DNA of 64,000 nt from Pedobacter frigiditerrae. Its GTDB lineage: Bacteria; Bacteroidota; Bacteroidia; Sphingobacteriales; Sphingobacteriaceae. The translations under genes were made by a program, and so were the position numbers. The DNA is taken from NCBI RefSeq assembly GCF_032678705.1, contig NZ_JAVTSS010000001.1:558001-622000 (forward strand), given 5' to 3'. A model generated the notes under the pieces. That model was not told where the DNA came from, made no database searches, and saw nothing but the letters and a program-made list of their open reading frames with translations. This document shows, piece after piece, positions 8,779-18,548 of the stretch. Every line of letters starts with the position of its first letter. Within the stretch, counting starts at the first letter, position 1.

Positions 8779-9390
8779 ATGAAACTTAAATATCTCTTCA
8801 TTTCTTGTCTTGCCTTATTTTTCTCTTGTAATTCAGATTCTAATAAAATAAAGCTAAATGCTGATAGTCTTAAAATTGAAAATGTTGAAGCGAAATTTTT
8901 AATTGTGCCTGGCAAGTCGATTGGCAAATTTCACCTAGGCCAAAATGTTGTTGAATTAGATTCTATTTTAGGTAAGCCCGATTTTAGTGATGCAGCTATG
9001 GGAAAAGCTTGGAGTATTTGGTATCGTGGAGATACATCTAAGTTTAGGAAGCAAGAAATTGCTGTTTTTTCATCTTATGCTGATAGTACGATGAAATGGA
9101 AAGATGTGAAACAAATTAGAGTTAACTCAAATAAGGTTACTACAGTTACGGGTTTAAATAATGGTAATTTGCTTTCCAGTTTTACTGCAAAATATAGTGA
9201 TTTTAAAAAAGTAGCTACCTTTGTGAACGATAATTTAGGAGATACAATTTTACTTTACGATTCAAAATCAAATGGTATTGCGGCAGAGTTTATTAGAGAT
9301 ATCAGTAGGGCAATTATTATTCACAAAAAAGGTGAGATGGTTAATGAAACCTATCTCACCCTTCATCCAGAATGGAAAATTCTGAAGTAA
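8779..9390 (+). CDS. Putative lipoprotein, unknown function
   Basis: 203 residues with a lipoprotein signal peptide whose lipobox ends at the Cys in LALFFSCNSDS. The mature part contains FLIVPGKSIGKFHLGQNVVELDSILGKP spread over two strands, a pattern seen in small Bacteroidota exported proteins that probably adopt a compact beta fold. No enzymatic motif was recognised. It converges on sppA with no intergenic base between the two stop codons. Confidence 0.7.
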   Translation: MKLKYLFISCLALFFSCNSDSNKIKLNADSLKIENVEAKFLIVPGKSIGKFHLGQNVVELDSILGKPDFSDAAMGKAWSIWYRGDTSKFRKQEIAVFSSYADSTMKWKDVKQIRVNSNKVTTVTGLNNGNLLSSFTAKYSDFKKVATFVNDNLGDTILLYDSKSNGIAAEFIRDISRAIIIHKKGEMVNETYLTLHPEWKILK

Positions 9391-11160
9391 TTATTTTATT
9401 TTAATCTCATAATCCATTCTAGCTTGAATGCCAGAATTGGTAATTGCTTTTTGCATTTGTTTGTAAATCAGGTAATTTTCGCCAAGTTCTTTTTTGGTGT
9501 AATAAATACTGATATTCTCCTTCGCATTTGATAGAAAATCTTTTAAAGGATCTATTTTCTCTGGATATTCAACGATTCTATATTCTTTAATTTTAGCTTT
9601 TTTAGCAGCAGATTTTATGGCATCAGTAAAACTTCCTAAACGGTCTGCCAATCCAATTTTTACGGCGTCAGTACCAATCCAAACATGACCACCTCCAATG
9701 CTGTCTACTTGCGCCTTGGTTTTTTTACGACCATCAGCAACACGGGTAATGAAGCTATCGTACACTTGATTTACGCCGTTTTGAACAATGAAACGTTCGC
9801 CTGCAGTTAGTGGACGGGTTACGCTCATGATATCAGCATATTGACCAGTCTTAACACCATCGAAGGTAATACCCAACTTATTATTTAACAAGTTCTGGAA
9901 ATTAGGAATGATACCAAATACACCAATTGAGCCAGTAATTGTATTAGGTTGAACGAAAATACTATCTGCGGCACAGCCAATATAGTAGCCGCCAGATGCG
10001 GCCACATCTCCAAAAGAAGCAATTACGGGCTTAACCTTTTTGCTTAAAATTATTTCTCTCCAAATTACATCAGATGCCAAAGCACTACCACCACCAGAAT
10101 TAACACGTAAAACAATGGCTTTAACATTATCATCTAATCTTGCTTTTCTAATTGCTCTTGATATGCGCTCAGAACCAATTTGCTCATCAGAACCTTCGCC
10201 TCCAACAATATCGCCATTGGCATAAATTACGGCTACCTTATCTTTTTCGACAGCATTTTCGTCTGTTAAATTGTCGATGTAATCGTTTATGCTAACTGTA
10301 TTAACTGTGCTTTTTTTGTCCTTGCCAGTAATGTTTCTTAATTCATCCAGTACTTCGTCCTTGTATTTTAAGGCATCAACCATTTTATAGGCCAATGCAT
10401 CTTTAGGGAACTGAATTTTATAATCATTGGCTATAACAAATAAACTATCCTTGCTGATGTTTCTCGATTTAGAAATATTGGTTAAAAAAGTATCATATAA
10501 GCCACCAACATAAGCAGAAACCTGTTTGCGGTTATAATCGCTCATTTTTGTGTTGATGAATGGTTCAACCGCACTCTTATAATTTCCAACTCTGATAATT
10601 TGAGCTTCAATGCCTAATTTATCTAAGGCGCCTTTAAAGAACATTAATTCTGAACTAAATCCTTTAAACTCTAATGCGCCTTGTGGATTTAAATAAACTT
10701 TATCTGCTGCCGAAGCTAAAAAATATGCCCCCTGTGTATAAATTTCACTATAAGCGATAACAGGTTTTTTAGATTTTTTAAAATCGATGATGGCATTTCT
10801 AACTTCTAACATGGTTGCCATGCCGGCATTCGGAGAACTTACATTGATGTAAACACATTCAATTTTATCATCATCTTTTGCGGCTTTTAGTGCTTTAATC
10901 ACATCATAAAAGCCAATGCTTTTTTCCTCGCCGCCACCAATAATAGGAATTCCAGCAAAAGAATTATCTGGTGTACGTTCTGTAATTGCTTGGTCTAGAT
11001 TTAAAAATAAAACCGAATTGTTTTTAACCTCAACAAGTTCTTTGTCTCCTACTGAGGCTACAAAACCAACAATAAGTAAAACGAAAATAAATGCTAAAAC
11101 AAAGGTTGAAATTACAATTCCGACAACAGTAGCAAAAACATATTTAAAAAATTCTTTCAT
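9391..11160 (-). CDS. sppA: Signal peptide peptidase SppA, 67K type
   Basis: Membrane-anchored protease that degrades cleaved signal peptides. The 589 residues comprise an N-terminal transmembrane helix (about 8-37) and two S49 peptidase domains. The Lys/Ser dyad is split between the halves as in E. coli SppA: Lys195 in VGNYKSAVEP and Ser389 in DVAASGGYYIG. VNSGGGSALASD and GSIGVFG are also family-typical. The gene is monocistronic in appearance, divergent from folK and converging on a lipoprotein gene. Confidence 0.94.
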   Translation of the reverse strand: MKEFFKYVFATVVGIVISTFVLAFIFVLLIVGFVASVGDKELVEVKNNSVLFLNLDQAITERTPDNSFAGIPIIGGGEEKSIGFYDVIKALKAAKDDDKIECVYINVSSPNAGMATMLEVRNAIIDFKKSKKPVIAYSEIYTQGAYFLASAADKVYLNPQGALEFKGFSSELMFFKGALDKLGIEAQIIRVGNYKSAVEPFINTKMSDYNRKQVSAYVGGLYDTFLTNISKSRNISKDSLFVIANDYKIQFPKDALAYKMVDALKYKDEVLDELRNITGKDKKSTVNTVSINDYIDNLTDENAVEKDKVAVIYANGDIVGGEGSDEQIGSERISRAIRKARLDDNVKAIVLRVNSGGGSALASDVIWREIILSKKVKPVIASFGDVAASGGYYIGCAADSIFVQPNTITGSIGVFGIIPNFQNLLNNKLGITFDGVKTGQYADIMSVTRPLTAGERFIVQNGVNQVYDSFITRVADGRKKTKAQVDSIGGGHVWIGTDAVKIGLADRLGSFTDAIKSAAKKAKIKEYRIVEYPEKIDPLKDFLSNAKENISIYYTKKELGENYLIYKQMQKAITNSGIQARMDYEIKIK

Positions 11161-11288
11161 GTGCTTGGTAAGTATTTAATTTGTAAAGATATAAAACTGA
11201 AAGGGCATCTTATACTTATTTACAACGTGTTTTGTAATAAAATCGAAGCCAATTCATTAATTTAAAAGCTGTGCAGTAGCCATCAAAT

Positions 11289-11783
11289 ATGCAATTAGAG
11301 AAACAAAAAACGTATTTGTTACTAGGAAGTAATTTAGGGGATAGAGAATCGTACCTAAATAACGCATTAAAGCTAATTGCAGAAGAGGTTGGAGAGATTA
11401 AATCAAAGTCTTCTATTTATGAAACAGCTGCATGGGGCAAAACGGACCAACCTGGGTTTTTGAATTTAGCAGTTGAGATAGAAACTAGTTTAACACCATT
11501 AGCGTTATTGAAAACTGTGCTGAAAATAGAAGAATCTTTAGGTAGAGTTAGGGAAGAAAGATGGGGCGCTAGATTAATAGACATTGATATTATTCTTTAT
11601 GGGAGTGAAATCATTAGCATAACTGATGAACTTCAAATTCCTCATCCAGAAATGGAGAACCGAAAATTTGTGATGGAGCCACTAGCAGAAATAGCACCGG
11701 ATTTAATTCATCCCTTACTGCATAAAAGTGTATCAGAAATATTAACAAGTTTAAAAGATACTTTATCGGTTTCAAAAATATAA
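11289..11783 (+). CDS. folK: 2-amino-4-hydroxy-6-hydroxymethyldihydropteridine pyrophosphokinase
   Basis: Transfers pyrophosphate from ATP to hydroxymethyl-dihydropterin in folate biosynthesis. The 164 residues contain the N-terminal LLLGSNLGDRESYLNNAL, the central ETAAWGKTDQPGFLNLA, ESLGRVREERWGAR and the signature LIDIDIILYG, then HPEMENRKFVMEPLAEIAP across the C-terminal region. No other folate gene is adjacent. An HPt-domain gene follows 18 bases later on the same strand, so the two may be cotranscribed. Confidence 0.94.
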   Translation: MQLEKQKTYLLLGSNLGDRESYLNNALKLIAEEVGEIKSKSSIYETAAWGKTDQPGFLNLAVEIETSLTPLALLKTVLKIEESLGRVREERWGARLIDIDIILYGSEIISITDELQIPHPEMENRKFVMEPLAEIAPDLIHPLLHKSVSEILTSLKDTLSVSKI

Positions 11784-11801
11784 TTTCTTATTTTTACTGT
11801 A

Positions 11802-12179
11802 ATGATCAACCAAAAGAAAAACGAACAACCTCTTGATTTATCGTACTTAAGAGACATGTCTGGTGATAGCGCAGAGTTTATGATTGAAATGTTAGATGCA
11901 TTTCAAAAACAAACACCTATTTATATGGCAGATTTAGAGAAAGCCATAGAAGCCGAAAACTGGAAAGCTACATCTGAGTGTGCCCATAAAATGAAACCTA
12001 CTTTTTATTATGTGGGTAGGGAAGATGCTCGCGATCACATGCAAGAAATTGAACGTAATGCTCGTGAATTAAAAGATATAGAAAACATCCCAACCGCTTT
12101 TGCTGAAGCTAAAGACTTTGTAGAAATTCTTTACAAACAATTAGATGATGCTAGAGACGAGCTTAAAAAGCGACTTTAG
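11802..12179 (+). CDS. Orphan HPt domain phosphotransfer protein
   Basis: 125 residues, essentially one histidine phosphotransfer four-helix domain. The phospho-accepting His lies in SECAHKMKPTFYYVG, preceded by the helical segment DSAEFMIEMLDAFQKQ. HPt proteins shuttle phosphate between hybrid sensor kinases and response regulators. No kinase or regulator is encoded nearby, so it probably serves partners elsewhere on the chromosome. Its stop codon overlaps the convergent pssA stop by four bases. Confidence 0.85.
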   Translation: MINQKKNEQPLDLSYLRDMSGDSAEFMIEMLDAFQKQTPIYMADLEKAIEAENWKATSECAHKMKPTFYYVGREDARDHMQEIERNARELKDIENIPTAFAEAKDFVEILYKQLDDARDELKKRL

Positions 12180-12865
12180 CTAGTTGATTTTGGTTCGCTT
12201 CTAAAGTGTAGTATTGAAAGACTGATGTACAATACTAGTATGAAGGGAATTGCAACAAACTTTAAGAAGCCAATCAGTATTAAAGATGCGATTAGAAAAA
12301 CAAACTTGAATTTGTTTTTTGCCCAGCTTGTATCGCCTAGCTTGAAAGAGAAAATTTTAATTTCACTAACTAACAGATAGCTTGTAATTGCAATAATTGC
12401 GATTAACGTGATTGATGAACCAATTATTTCAGGATAATCTTTAGCAATAAATGGCAATGAAACAATGAATAGTGTATTCATTGGTGTATTTAAGCCAATA
12501 AAATCTTGTGTTTGCCTTTCATCTATATTAAATTTAGCTAAGCGCAAAGCAGAAAAAACTGTAATTACAAAACCTAAATAAGGCAAATATTCAGAACTGT
12601 AATCGCTCAGTTTTAATAGCTGAAACATTACTACTCCAGGTAAAAAACCAAAGCTTACCATATCTGCTAAAGAATCAAGTTCTTTTCCAATCGCCGATTT
12701 TACATTTAACAATCGAGCAACCATTCCATCAAAAAAGTCGAAAATTCCTGATAATAAAACAAAATAGGCCGAGACTTCTAAGTCTCCTTTAAATGCAAAG
12801 ACTACACCTATGCAACCAGAGAATAAATTTGCGCAGGTTATGGCATTTGGAATGTGTTTTTTCAT
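12176..12865 (-). CDS. pssA: CDP-diacylglycerol--serine O-phosphatidyltransferase
   Basis: Integral membrane enzyme making phosphatidylserine, the precursor of phosphatidylethanolamine. The CDP-alcohol phosphotransferase signature DGxxARx8GxxxDxxxD is complete: Asp46-Gly47, Ala50-Arg51, Gly60, Asp64 and Asp68. The 229 residues contain about six to seven hydrophobic segments. The start motif MKKHIPNAITCANLFSG is typical of the Bacillus-type PssA subgroup. It is downstream of rho on the same strand, separated by a repeat-hairpin gap. Confidence 0.93.
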   Translation of the reverse strand: MKKHIPNAITCANLFSGCIGVVFAFKGDLEVSAYFVLLSGIFDFFDGMVARLLNVKSAIGKELDSLADMVSFGFLPGVVMFQLLKLSDYSSEYLPYLGFVITVFSALRLAKFNIDERQTQDFIGLNTPMNTLFIVSLPFIAKDYPEIIGSSITLIAIIAITSYLLVSEIKIFSFKLGDTSWAKNKFKFVFLIASLILIGFLKFVAIPFILVLYISLSILHFRSEPKSTS

Positions 12866-12880
12866 GTTAATAAAGGTAAA

Positions 12881-12953
12881 AGCTGAAAGACTAAAGTCTA
12901 AAGCATTATCGCCATCGCTTTAGTCTTTCTAACTTTGGTCTTTAGTCTTTTTA
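12881..12953. repeat. Inverted word repeat between rho and pssA
   Basis: AAAGACTAAAG at 12886-12896 has perfect reverse complements at 12918-12928 and 12940-12950. Alternative hairpins are therefore possible in the 85-base gap, and on the minus strand one could act as a terminator or attenuator after rho. Confidence 0.7.
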
Positions 12954-14762
12954 GCCGTTCATTCCCAATAAAAACTCTTCATTGGTTTTGGTGCCTTTAA
13001 TTTGCGCTTGTACCAATTCCATTGCTTCTTGAGAGTTCATGTCTGCCAAGTGGTTACGTAATACCCAAATGCGTTGTAGATTTTCTCTATCTAATAATAA
13101 ATCGTCTCTACGTGTGCTTGAAGCTGTAATATCAATAGCAGGGAAGATACGTTTGTTAGATAATTTACGATCTAACTGAAGCTCCATGTTACCAGTACCT
13201 TTAAATTCTTCGAAGATCACCTCATCCATTTTAGAACCTGTATCGGTTAATGCAGTAGCTAAAATTGTTAATGAACCACCTTTTTCAATGTTACGGGCAG
13301 CTCCAAAGAAACGTTTTGGTTTATGTAATGCATTTGCATCAACACCACCAGATAAAATTTTACCAGAAGCTGGGGCTGTTGTATTGTAAGCTCTTGCTAA
13401 ACGAGTAATCGAATCTAAAAGGATAACCACATCATGACCACATTCTACCAAACGCTTAGATTTCTCTAAAACAATGTTGGCAATTTTTACGTGGCGCTCT
13501 GCTGGTTCATCAAATGTAGAAGCAATAACTTCTGCTCTTACACTACGAGCCATATCAGTAACCTCTTCCGGACGCTCATCAATTAATAGAATAATCAAAT
13601 AAACTTCTGGGTGGTTTTTAGCAATCGCGTTAGCAACCTCTTTTAATAAATTGGTTTTACCAGTTTTTGGTTGTGCAACAATTAAACCACGCTGACCTTT
13701 ACCAATTGGGGTAAATAAGTCCATGATACGGGTTGAGTAATTGCTGCTATCTGTAAATAAATTTAATTTTTCTGTTGGGAAAAGCGGAGTTAGGTAATCA
13801 AATGGAACTCTATCACGCACATCTGCAGGGATACGACCATTAATGCTCACTACTTTTACTAATGGGAAATATTTTTCGCCTTCTTTTGGCGGACGGATAC
13901 TTCCATTAACGGTATCTCCAGTTTTTAAGCCAAATAATTTAATCTGCGATTGAGATACATAAATATCATCTGGTGATGAAAGATAGTTGTAATCTGCAGA
14001 ACGTAAAAAACCATATCCATCAGGCATAATCTCTAAAACACCTTCATTAGTAATGGTATTGTCGAAATCTAAGTTAGAGTAACTGGTTTCGTTACTTTTA
14101 TGATTTCCACCGTTTTGGTTTGGATTATTTTGGTTGGGGTTATTTTGTCCTTTTTGAGGGCGATTATTATTTTCTCTTGGTGCTCTTTCTTCACCAGCAG
14201 GTTTTTCATCACCTGTTGCAACTTCTTTAGCTTCTTTAACAGGTCTTGCTTCTCTTGGCAACCTGTCTTTTTTATTTAGCTGATTTGGGTTAATTGGAGC
14301 AGCAGGTTTATTTGCTTGATTTTGCAACTTCTCAGCAATAGTTTCCATGCGCTGTGGGTCGCTCACAAAATCTGGTGGTAAAGTTACAACTGGTGGCTCA
14401 ATCTCTTCAACTTCTGCTATAGGTTCGGTTTCTGGTTCTTGTCTGCGAGTTTGAGGTTCATCAAACAAAGTAACTCTATCTCTTTCTGGTTGTTGTGGTT
14501 TGTCGTCTTTAGAAATACGAGCTCTCTTTTTTGCAAGAGGTTTATCGCTACTTTCTTTAACCAACTTTGGTCTTGCTTCCTTAACTGGAGCTGCAGTTTC
14601 TGCTATAACTTCAGTAGTGGTGCTTTTGTTGGTTTGCTGTATTAGTATTTGTTCAATCAGGTCAGTTTTACGCAAATCGTCTGCGTTGGTAACACCTTCA
14701 TTTTTTGCTAACTCACGTAATTCTGCAGTAAGCTTTTCAGTTAATTCTGTTTTATTAAACAT
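12951..14762 (-). CDS. rho: Transcription termination factor Rho with long disordered insertion
   Basis: Hexameric RNA-dependent ATPase that terminates transcription. The 603 residues exceed the roughly 420 of E. coli Rho. A SAP-like Rho N-terminal domain (about 5-40) is followed by a low-complexity linker of about 190 residues (45-235), rich in Glu/Lys/Pro and ending in Asn/Gln repeats ([13 protein letters not shown]). Then come the cold-shock RNA-binding domain ([15 protein letters not shown]) and ATPase core, with Walker A AQPKTGKT (363-370) and Walker [17 protein letters not shown] (Asp450). Such insertions are typical of Bacteroidota Rho. Confidence 0.96.
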   Translation of the reverse strand: MFNKTELTEKLTAELRELAKNEGVTNADDLRKTDLIEQILIQQTNKSTTTEVIAETAAPVKEARPKLVKESSDKPLAKKRARISKDDKPQQPERDRVTLFDEPQTRRQEPETEPIAEVEEIEPPVVTLPPDFVSDPQRMETIAEKLQNQANKPAAPINPNQLNKKDRLPREARPVKEAKEVATGDEKPAGEERAPRENNNRPQKGQNNPNQNNPNQNGGNHKSNETSYSNLDFDNTITNEGVLEIMPDGYGFLRSADYNYLSSPDDIYVSQSQIKLFGLKTGDTVNGSIRPPKEGEKYFPLVKVVSINGRIPADVRDRVPFDYLTPLFPTEKLNLFTDSSNYSTRIMDLFTPIGKGQRGLIVAQPKTGKTNLLKEVANAIAKNHPEVYLIILLIDERPEEVTDMARSVRAEVIASTFDEPAERHVKIANIVLEKSKRLVECGHDVVILLDSITRLARAYNTTAPASGKILSGGVDANALHKPKRFFGAARNIEKGGSLTILATALTDTGSKMDEVIFEEFKGTGNMELQLDRKLSNKRIFPAIDITASSTRRDDLLLDRENLQRIWVLRNHLADMNSQEAMELVQAQIKGTKTNEEFLLGMNG

Positions 14763-15004
14763 TTATATGTGTTTGTCGAGAAATTTTAAATTGGGTTTAT
14801 CAAAAAATATAACAGAAAAATGCTTTTAAAAACATTCAATAAAATAATTTAGGTTGAGATTTTTCTGGGATATTCAGATAAACATTCGGGAATTATGGCA
14901 CAATTGTATGTATTTGAAAATTAATAAGCAACTAAAATCGAAAATTGTTTAAAAAAAGTTCATTTTGTTTAAACTTAGGCAGGCAAAAAACCATCAAAAT
15001 TTGA

Positions 15005-15012
15005 CATCTTTG
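15005..15012 (+). promoter_or_regulatory. Possible -7 element upstream of pyrF
   Basis: CATCTTTG matches the Bacteroidota -7 consensus TAnnTTTG at all but the first base and lies 20 bases before the pyrF ATG. No clear -33 element was found, so this is tentative. The 270-base gap back to rho holds nothing else recognised. Confidence 0.35.
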
Positions 15013-15032
15013 CGGACCATTCTCCTATTAAA

Positions 15033-15863
15033 ATGAACAAGGAACAACTTTTTGAGCAAATACAACAAAAAAAATCTTTTTTGTGCATCGGTCTAGACCC
15101 AGTGTTAGGTAAACTTCCAAAACACCTGTTAAAATATAACGACCCGATTTTAGAGTTTAACAAACAGTTGATAGATGCAACTCACGACCTTTGTGTTGCC
15201 TATAAGCCAAATACAGCATTTTACGAAAGTAGGGGAGTTAAAGGTTGGGAAACCTTGGTAAATACTTGGACGCATTTTCCAAAAGATGTTTTTACTATCG
15301 CAGATGCTAAACGTGGAGATATTGGAAATACATCTGCTATGTATGCCGAAGCTTTTTTTAATGAAGAAAGTTCTGCAATGAGCTTCGATTCTGTTACCGT
15401 TGCACCGTACATGGGTAAAGATTCGGTTTCGCCTTTTTTAAATCATCCAAATAAATGGGTAATTCTTTTGGCTTTAACCTCAAACGCTGGTAGTCAAGAT
15501 TTTCAGGCTAAGCAAAGTGATAATCAAAAACTATACGAACAAGTAATCACTACTTCACAACATTGGGCAACCAGTGATCAATTAATGTATGTTGTTGGCG
15601 CTACAAAAGCCGAAGAATTTCAAAATATCCGCCAATTGGCACCAGATCATTTTTTACTTGTGCCAGGTGTTGGTGCGCAAGGTGGAAGTTTAAGTGCTGT
15701 TTGTCAATATGGCTTAAATTCGCAATGCGGATTACTGGTTAATGCCGCAAGAAGCATCATTTACGCTAGTAATGGTTTAGATTTTGCCGAAAAAGCAAGG
15801 GAAGAAGCCTTGTTGTTACAACAAGAAATGGAGCAGATTTTGAAAGCTGCAGACTTGATATAG
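15033..15863 (+). CDS. pyrF: Orotidine 5'-phosphate decarboxylase, type 2
   Basis: Decarboxylates OMP to UMP in the last step of de novo pyrimidine synthesis. The 276 residues contain the catalytic [10 protein letters not shown] motif (91-100), SFLCIGLDP and [10 protein letters not shown] near the N-terminus, and the phosphate-binding [11 protein letters not shown]. Length and motif form match the long type 2 family rather than the short E. coli type. It is divergent from rho and followed by an EamA transporter gene. Confidence 0.94.
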   Translation: MNKEQLFEQIQQKKSFLCIGLDPVLGKLPKHLLKYNDPILEFNKQLIDATHDLCVAYKPNTAFYESRGVKGWETLVNTWTHFPKDVFTIADAKRGDIGNTSAMYAEAFFNEESSAMSFDSVTVAPYMGKDSVSPFLNHPNKWVILLALTSNAGSQDFQAKQSDNQKLYEQVITTSQHWATSDQLMYVVGATKAEEFQNIRQLAPDHFLLVPGVGAQGGSLSAVCQYGLNSQCGLLVNAARSIIYASNGLDFAEKAREEALLLQQEMEQILKAADLI

Positions 15864-15908
15864 GTAAACAACTATAGTCAATCCCATTTAGCTCCAAATC
15901 TTTTAAAA

Positions 15909-15943
15909 CTTCTTTGTGCACTTTGTGTGTCTTAGTGGTTAAA
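15909..15943 (+). repeat. Dispersed CTTTGTG-type intergenic repeat
   Basis: TTCTTTGTGCACTTTGTGTG followed by TCTTAGTGGTTAAA is a recognisable dispersed intergenic sequence of Bacteroidota, with an internal CTTTGTG word repeat. It lies between pyrF and the EamA gene. Confidence 0.5.
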
Positions 15944-15953
15944 ATAAATATAA

Positions 15954-16859
15954 ATGAACACCAAAACAGACTTTAAATTAATAGGAGCCTTACTTGCCGT
16001 TGCCATTGTTTGGGGAACAACTTACTTGGGTATCCGAGTTGCTGTTCACACCATTCCGCCTTGGTTTGTAACGGCAATGCGCCAAACCATTGCTTCCTTA
16101 ATTTTATTAGTCTTTTTACTAAAGAAAAACCAGTTAAAATGGATTGGTTGGCCAGCTTTAAGAAGGCAAATTTTACTGTCGTCTTTAATGATTGTTATTG
16201 CAAATGGATTAACAACCGTTGCTGAGCAAAGTATTCCTAGCGGACTAACTTCCTTATTAAATGCTTTAAATCCGATTGTGGTTTTTATTGGTTGTGTAAT
16301 TATTGGTTTGCAAAAATTAACCATAAAAGGCGTTGTAGGTGTAGTGATTGGCTTTTTAGGCGTAGCTTTTATTTTTAGAGATGGTTTAAGTGATTTGCTA
16401 GACCCAAATTATAAAACTGGTATTATGTTTTTGGCAATTGCTATTTTGGGTTGGGCTATCGGAACAATTTATACTAAAAAATATACGCAACAAACTTCAA
16501 ATATTTTCCTCGATTTATTTTACCAGTTTGTGTTTTCTGCAGTAGTGCAACTGGTTTTTGCATTTACATTTTCAGATAAAATTGAGCCAAGTACATGGAG
16601 TTTAGAAAGTTTATTAGCTGTAGTTTATTTAGGTGTCTTTGGCTCTGTAATTGGGTATTTCTGCTATAATTATTCACTTAAAAAGGTTTCAGCAACAAAG
16701 GTTTCTATCCTTTCCTATTTTAACACCGTTATCGCTATATTTTTAGGTTGGTTAATTTTAGATGAAGTTATCACCTATGAATTATTAATCGCTACAGCCT
16801 TAATTATTTTGGGTGTTTTTATAACAAACTACAAGGGAAGACAGAAAGAGATTGTTTAG
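15954..16859 (+). CDS. EamA/DMT family transporter
   Basis: 301 residues with about ten predicted transmembrane segments in two homologous halves, the drug/metabolite transporter superfamily layout. The start segment VAIVWGTTYLGIRVAV is typical, with AIVWG in the first helix, and the C-terminal half has VYLGVFGSVIGYFCYNYSL. The substrate cannot be predicted; members export metabolites, amino acids or drugs. The ATG follows an AT-rich stretch. A hairpin terminator lies about 60 bases downstream. Confidence 0.86.
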   Translation: MNTKTDFKLIGALLAVAIVWGTTYLGIRVAVHTIPPWFVTAMRQTIASLILLVFLLKKNQLKWIGWPALRRQILLSSLMIVIANGLTTVAEQSIPSGLTSLLNALNPIVVFIGCVIIGLQKLTIKGVVGVVIGFLGVAFIFRDGLSDLLDPNYKTGIMFLAIAILGWAIGTIYTKKYTQQTSNIFLDLFYQFVFSAVVQLVFAFTFSDKIEPSTWSLESLLAVVYLGVFGSVIGYFCYNYSLKKVSATKVSILSYFNTVIAIFLGWLILDEVITYELLIATALIILGVFITNYKGRQKEIV

Positions 16860-16919
16860 CATTTGAAAGTGATTGTCAGTGGTTTTTGGCTGTCTTCAGC
16901 CCCGCTTTTCTCTTCAAAA

Positions 16920-16965
16920 AAATGCTTCTAATCCCAACTTTCATCGAAGAAGCATTTGTTTTTCC
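16920..16965 (+). terminator. Probable terminator after EamA transporter
   Basis: A 10-bp stem AAATGCTTCT/AGAAGCATTT (16920-16929 and 16948-16957) is followed by GTTTTT. Confidence 0.65.
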
Positions 16966-17021
16966 GCTTCAATCGGGCTTATGATTTAAAGGAAGTAGTT
17001 CTTGGGAGTGAGGACACAATT

Positions 17022-17060
17022 CCACTCCTTTGGAGGGGTGCCTGAAAGGCGGGGTGGTTT
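17022..17060. repeat. GC-rich dispersed palindromic element
   Basis: CCACTCCTTTGGAGGGGTG followed by a GAAAGGCGGGGTGG arm forms nested complementary arms (CCACTCC with GGAGGGGTGG). Its G+C content is unlike the surroundings and the type recurs widely in Bacteroidota intergenic DNA. Confidence 0.55.
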
Positions 17061-17264
17061 CTCAAAATAGAATGAGCTTTTAATTTGGCTCTATAGTGAA
17101 GCAAAATATAGTCATTAAAATTGTTATACTTTGATAACAAAATATATGGAAATTGTTATTTTGTAATAACAATTTGTAATATTTCCTTACAATTTAATCC
17201 TTTAACCACAGGTTAAATTTTCTGCAATCCTTAAATTCTTCTGTTTTATTGTATAATTTCAGCT

Positions 17265-18545
17265 ATGAATTTTCCTGAAGAATTTCTCCATTTCATTTGG
17301 CAATTTAGGTTGTATGGCGCTCAAACCTTGCGAACTACTTCGGGAGAAACTATAGAGGTTTTACAACAAGGAACACTAAATAAAGATGCTGGTCCAGATT
17401 TCAGCAAAGCAAAATTAATTATTGGCGATACCACTTGGGTTGGCAATGTCGAAATTCACATCAAATCATCAGATTGGCTTTTACACAACCATCAGGTAGA
17501 TAGTGCTTATGAAAATGTAATCCTTCATGTTGTTTACGAAGATGATGCACCAATTTACAGGAAAGACGGAACAATACTTCCAGTGCTTATTTTAAAAGGA
17601 CTTTTCCCTTTACATTTATTAGATAACTATGAGCAATTAATTACCTCAACAAATAGTTTCCCTTGTGAAAAGCAAATCCACACAGTGGATGAATTTTTAA
17701 TCAATGGATTTTTGTCTAGGGTTTTAGTAGAACGATTAGAGCAAAAATCTACTGAAGTGTATGATAAATTAAGAGAACTAAAAGGGGATTGGGACGAAAC
17801 ATTTTATCATTTTATGGCGAGGAACTTTGGCTTTAAGGTAAATGCCATCCCGATGGAAATGTTGGCTCAATCTTTACCTCAACAATTGTTTGCCAAGCAT
17901 AAAGACAGCCCTTTGCAAATAGAGGCGTTGATATTCGGTCAGGCAGGTTTTTTGAACCAAAGTTTTGAAGATGACTATCCAAATCAGCTGAAGAGAGAAT
18001 ATTTGTTTCTTCAAAAGAAATACAGCTTAAAACCAATAGATATTTCCCTTTGGAAGTTTATGCGAATGCGGCCTCAGAATTTCCCAACGTTAAGACTAGC
18101 TCAGTTTGCAGCCTTAATTGTAAATTCTAATCATTTATTCTCTAAAATTTTAGTGATGAGAGATTATCGAAATTCTCAAATTTTATTCGAAAATTTACCT
18201 GTCAGCCCATTTTGGGAAACTCATTATCATTTTAATAAAGAAGCTGAAAATGTAGGTTTACAAATAGGCAAATCTTCTATTCAAAATATACTGATAAATA
18301 CATTAAGCTTATTTTTATTCGCCTATGGCAAAGCATTAGACCAGCATAATTATGTAACTCGAAGTTTTTATTTATTAGAGAATATCCAAAGTGAAAACAA
18401 CGCAATTATAAAACAATATGAGGCTGCAGGCGTTTTGGTTAAAAATGCCTTTAACTCACAGGCATTTTTGCAATTAAAAAAGAAGTATTGCAATGAAAAA
18501 AAATGCTTAACTTGTGGTATCGGAATAAAGATATTAAAACAATAA
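17265..18545 (+). CDS. DUF2851 family protein
   Basis: 426 residues matching the Bacteroidota-specific DUF2851 family, whose function is unknown. Characteristic segments are the start NFPEEFLHFIWQFRLYG, GTLNKDAGPDFSKAKL, WVGNVEIHIKSSDW and HVVYEDDAPI. The C-terminus carries clustered cysteines (CNEKKCLTCGIGIKIL), suggesting a metal site. No signal peptide is seen, so it is probably cytoplasmic. The next gene, encoding a PspC-domain protein, starts three bases after its stop, so the two are almost certainly cotranscribed. Confidence 0.85.
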   Translation: MNFPEEFLHFIWQFRLYGAQTLRTTSGETIEVLQQGTLNKDAGPDFSKAKLIIGDTTWVGNVEIHIKSSDWLLHNHQVDSAYENVILHVVYEDDAPIYRKDGTILPVLILKGLFPLHLLDNYEQLITSTNSFPCEKQIHTVDEFLINGFLSRVLVERLEQKSTEVYDKLRELKGDWDETFYHFMARNFGFKVNAIPMEMLAQSLPQQLFAKHKDSPLQIEALIFGQAGFLNQSFEDDYPNQLKREYLFLQKKYSLKPIDISLWKFMRMRPQNFPTLRLAQFAALIVNSNHLFSKILVMRDYRNSQILFENLPVSPFWETHYHFNKEAENVGLQIGKSSIQNILINTLSLFLFAYGKALDQHNYVTRSFYLLENIQSENNAIIKQYEAAGVLVKNAFNSQAFLQLKKKYCNEKKCLTCGIGIKILKQ

Positions 18546-18548
18546 AAA

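Larger units (their letters stand above)
16860..17264. other. Gene-free gap between EamA and DUF2851 genes
   Basis: No gene was recognised. The gap holds the EamA terminator (16920-16965), a GC-rich dispersed element (17022-17060), and AT-rich inverted repeats around 17117-17178. The latter include a palindromic ATTGTTAT/ATAACAAT pair that could be regulatory for the downstream DUF2851 gene. Confidence 0.65.
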
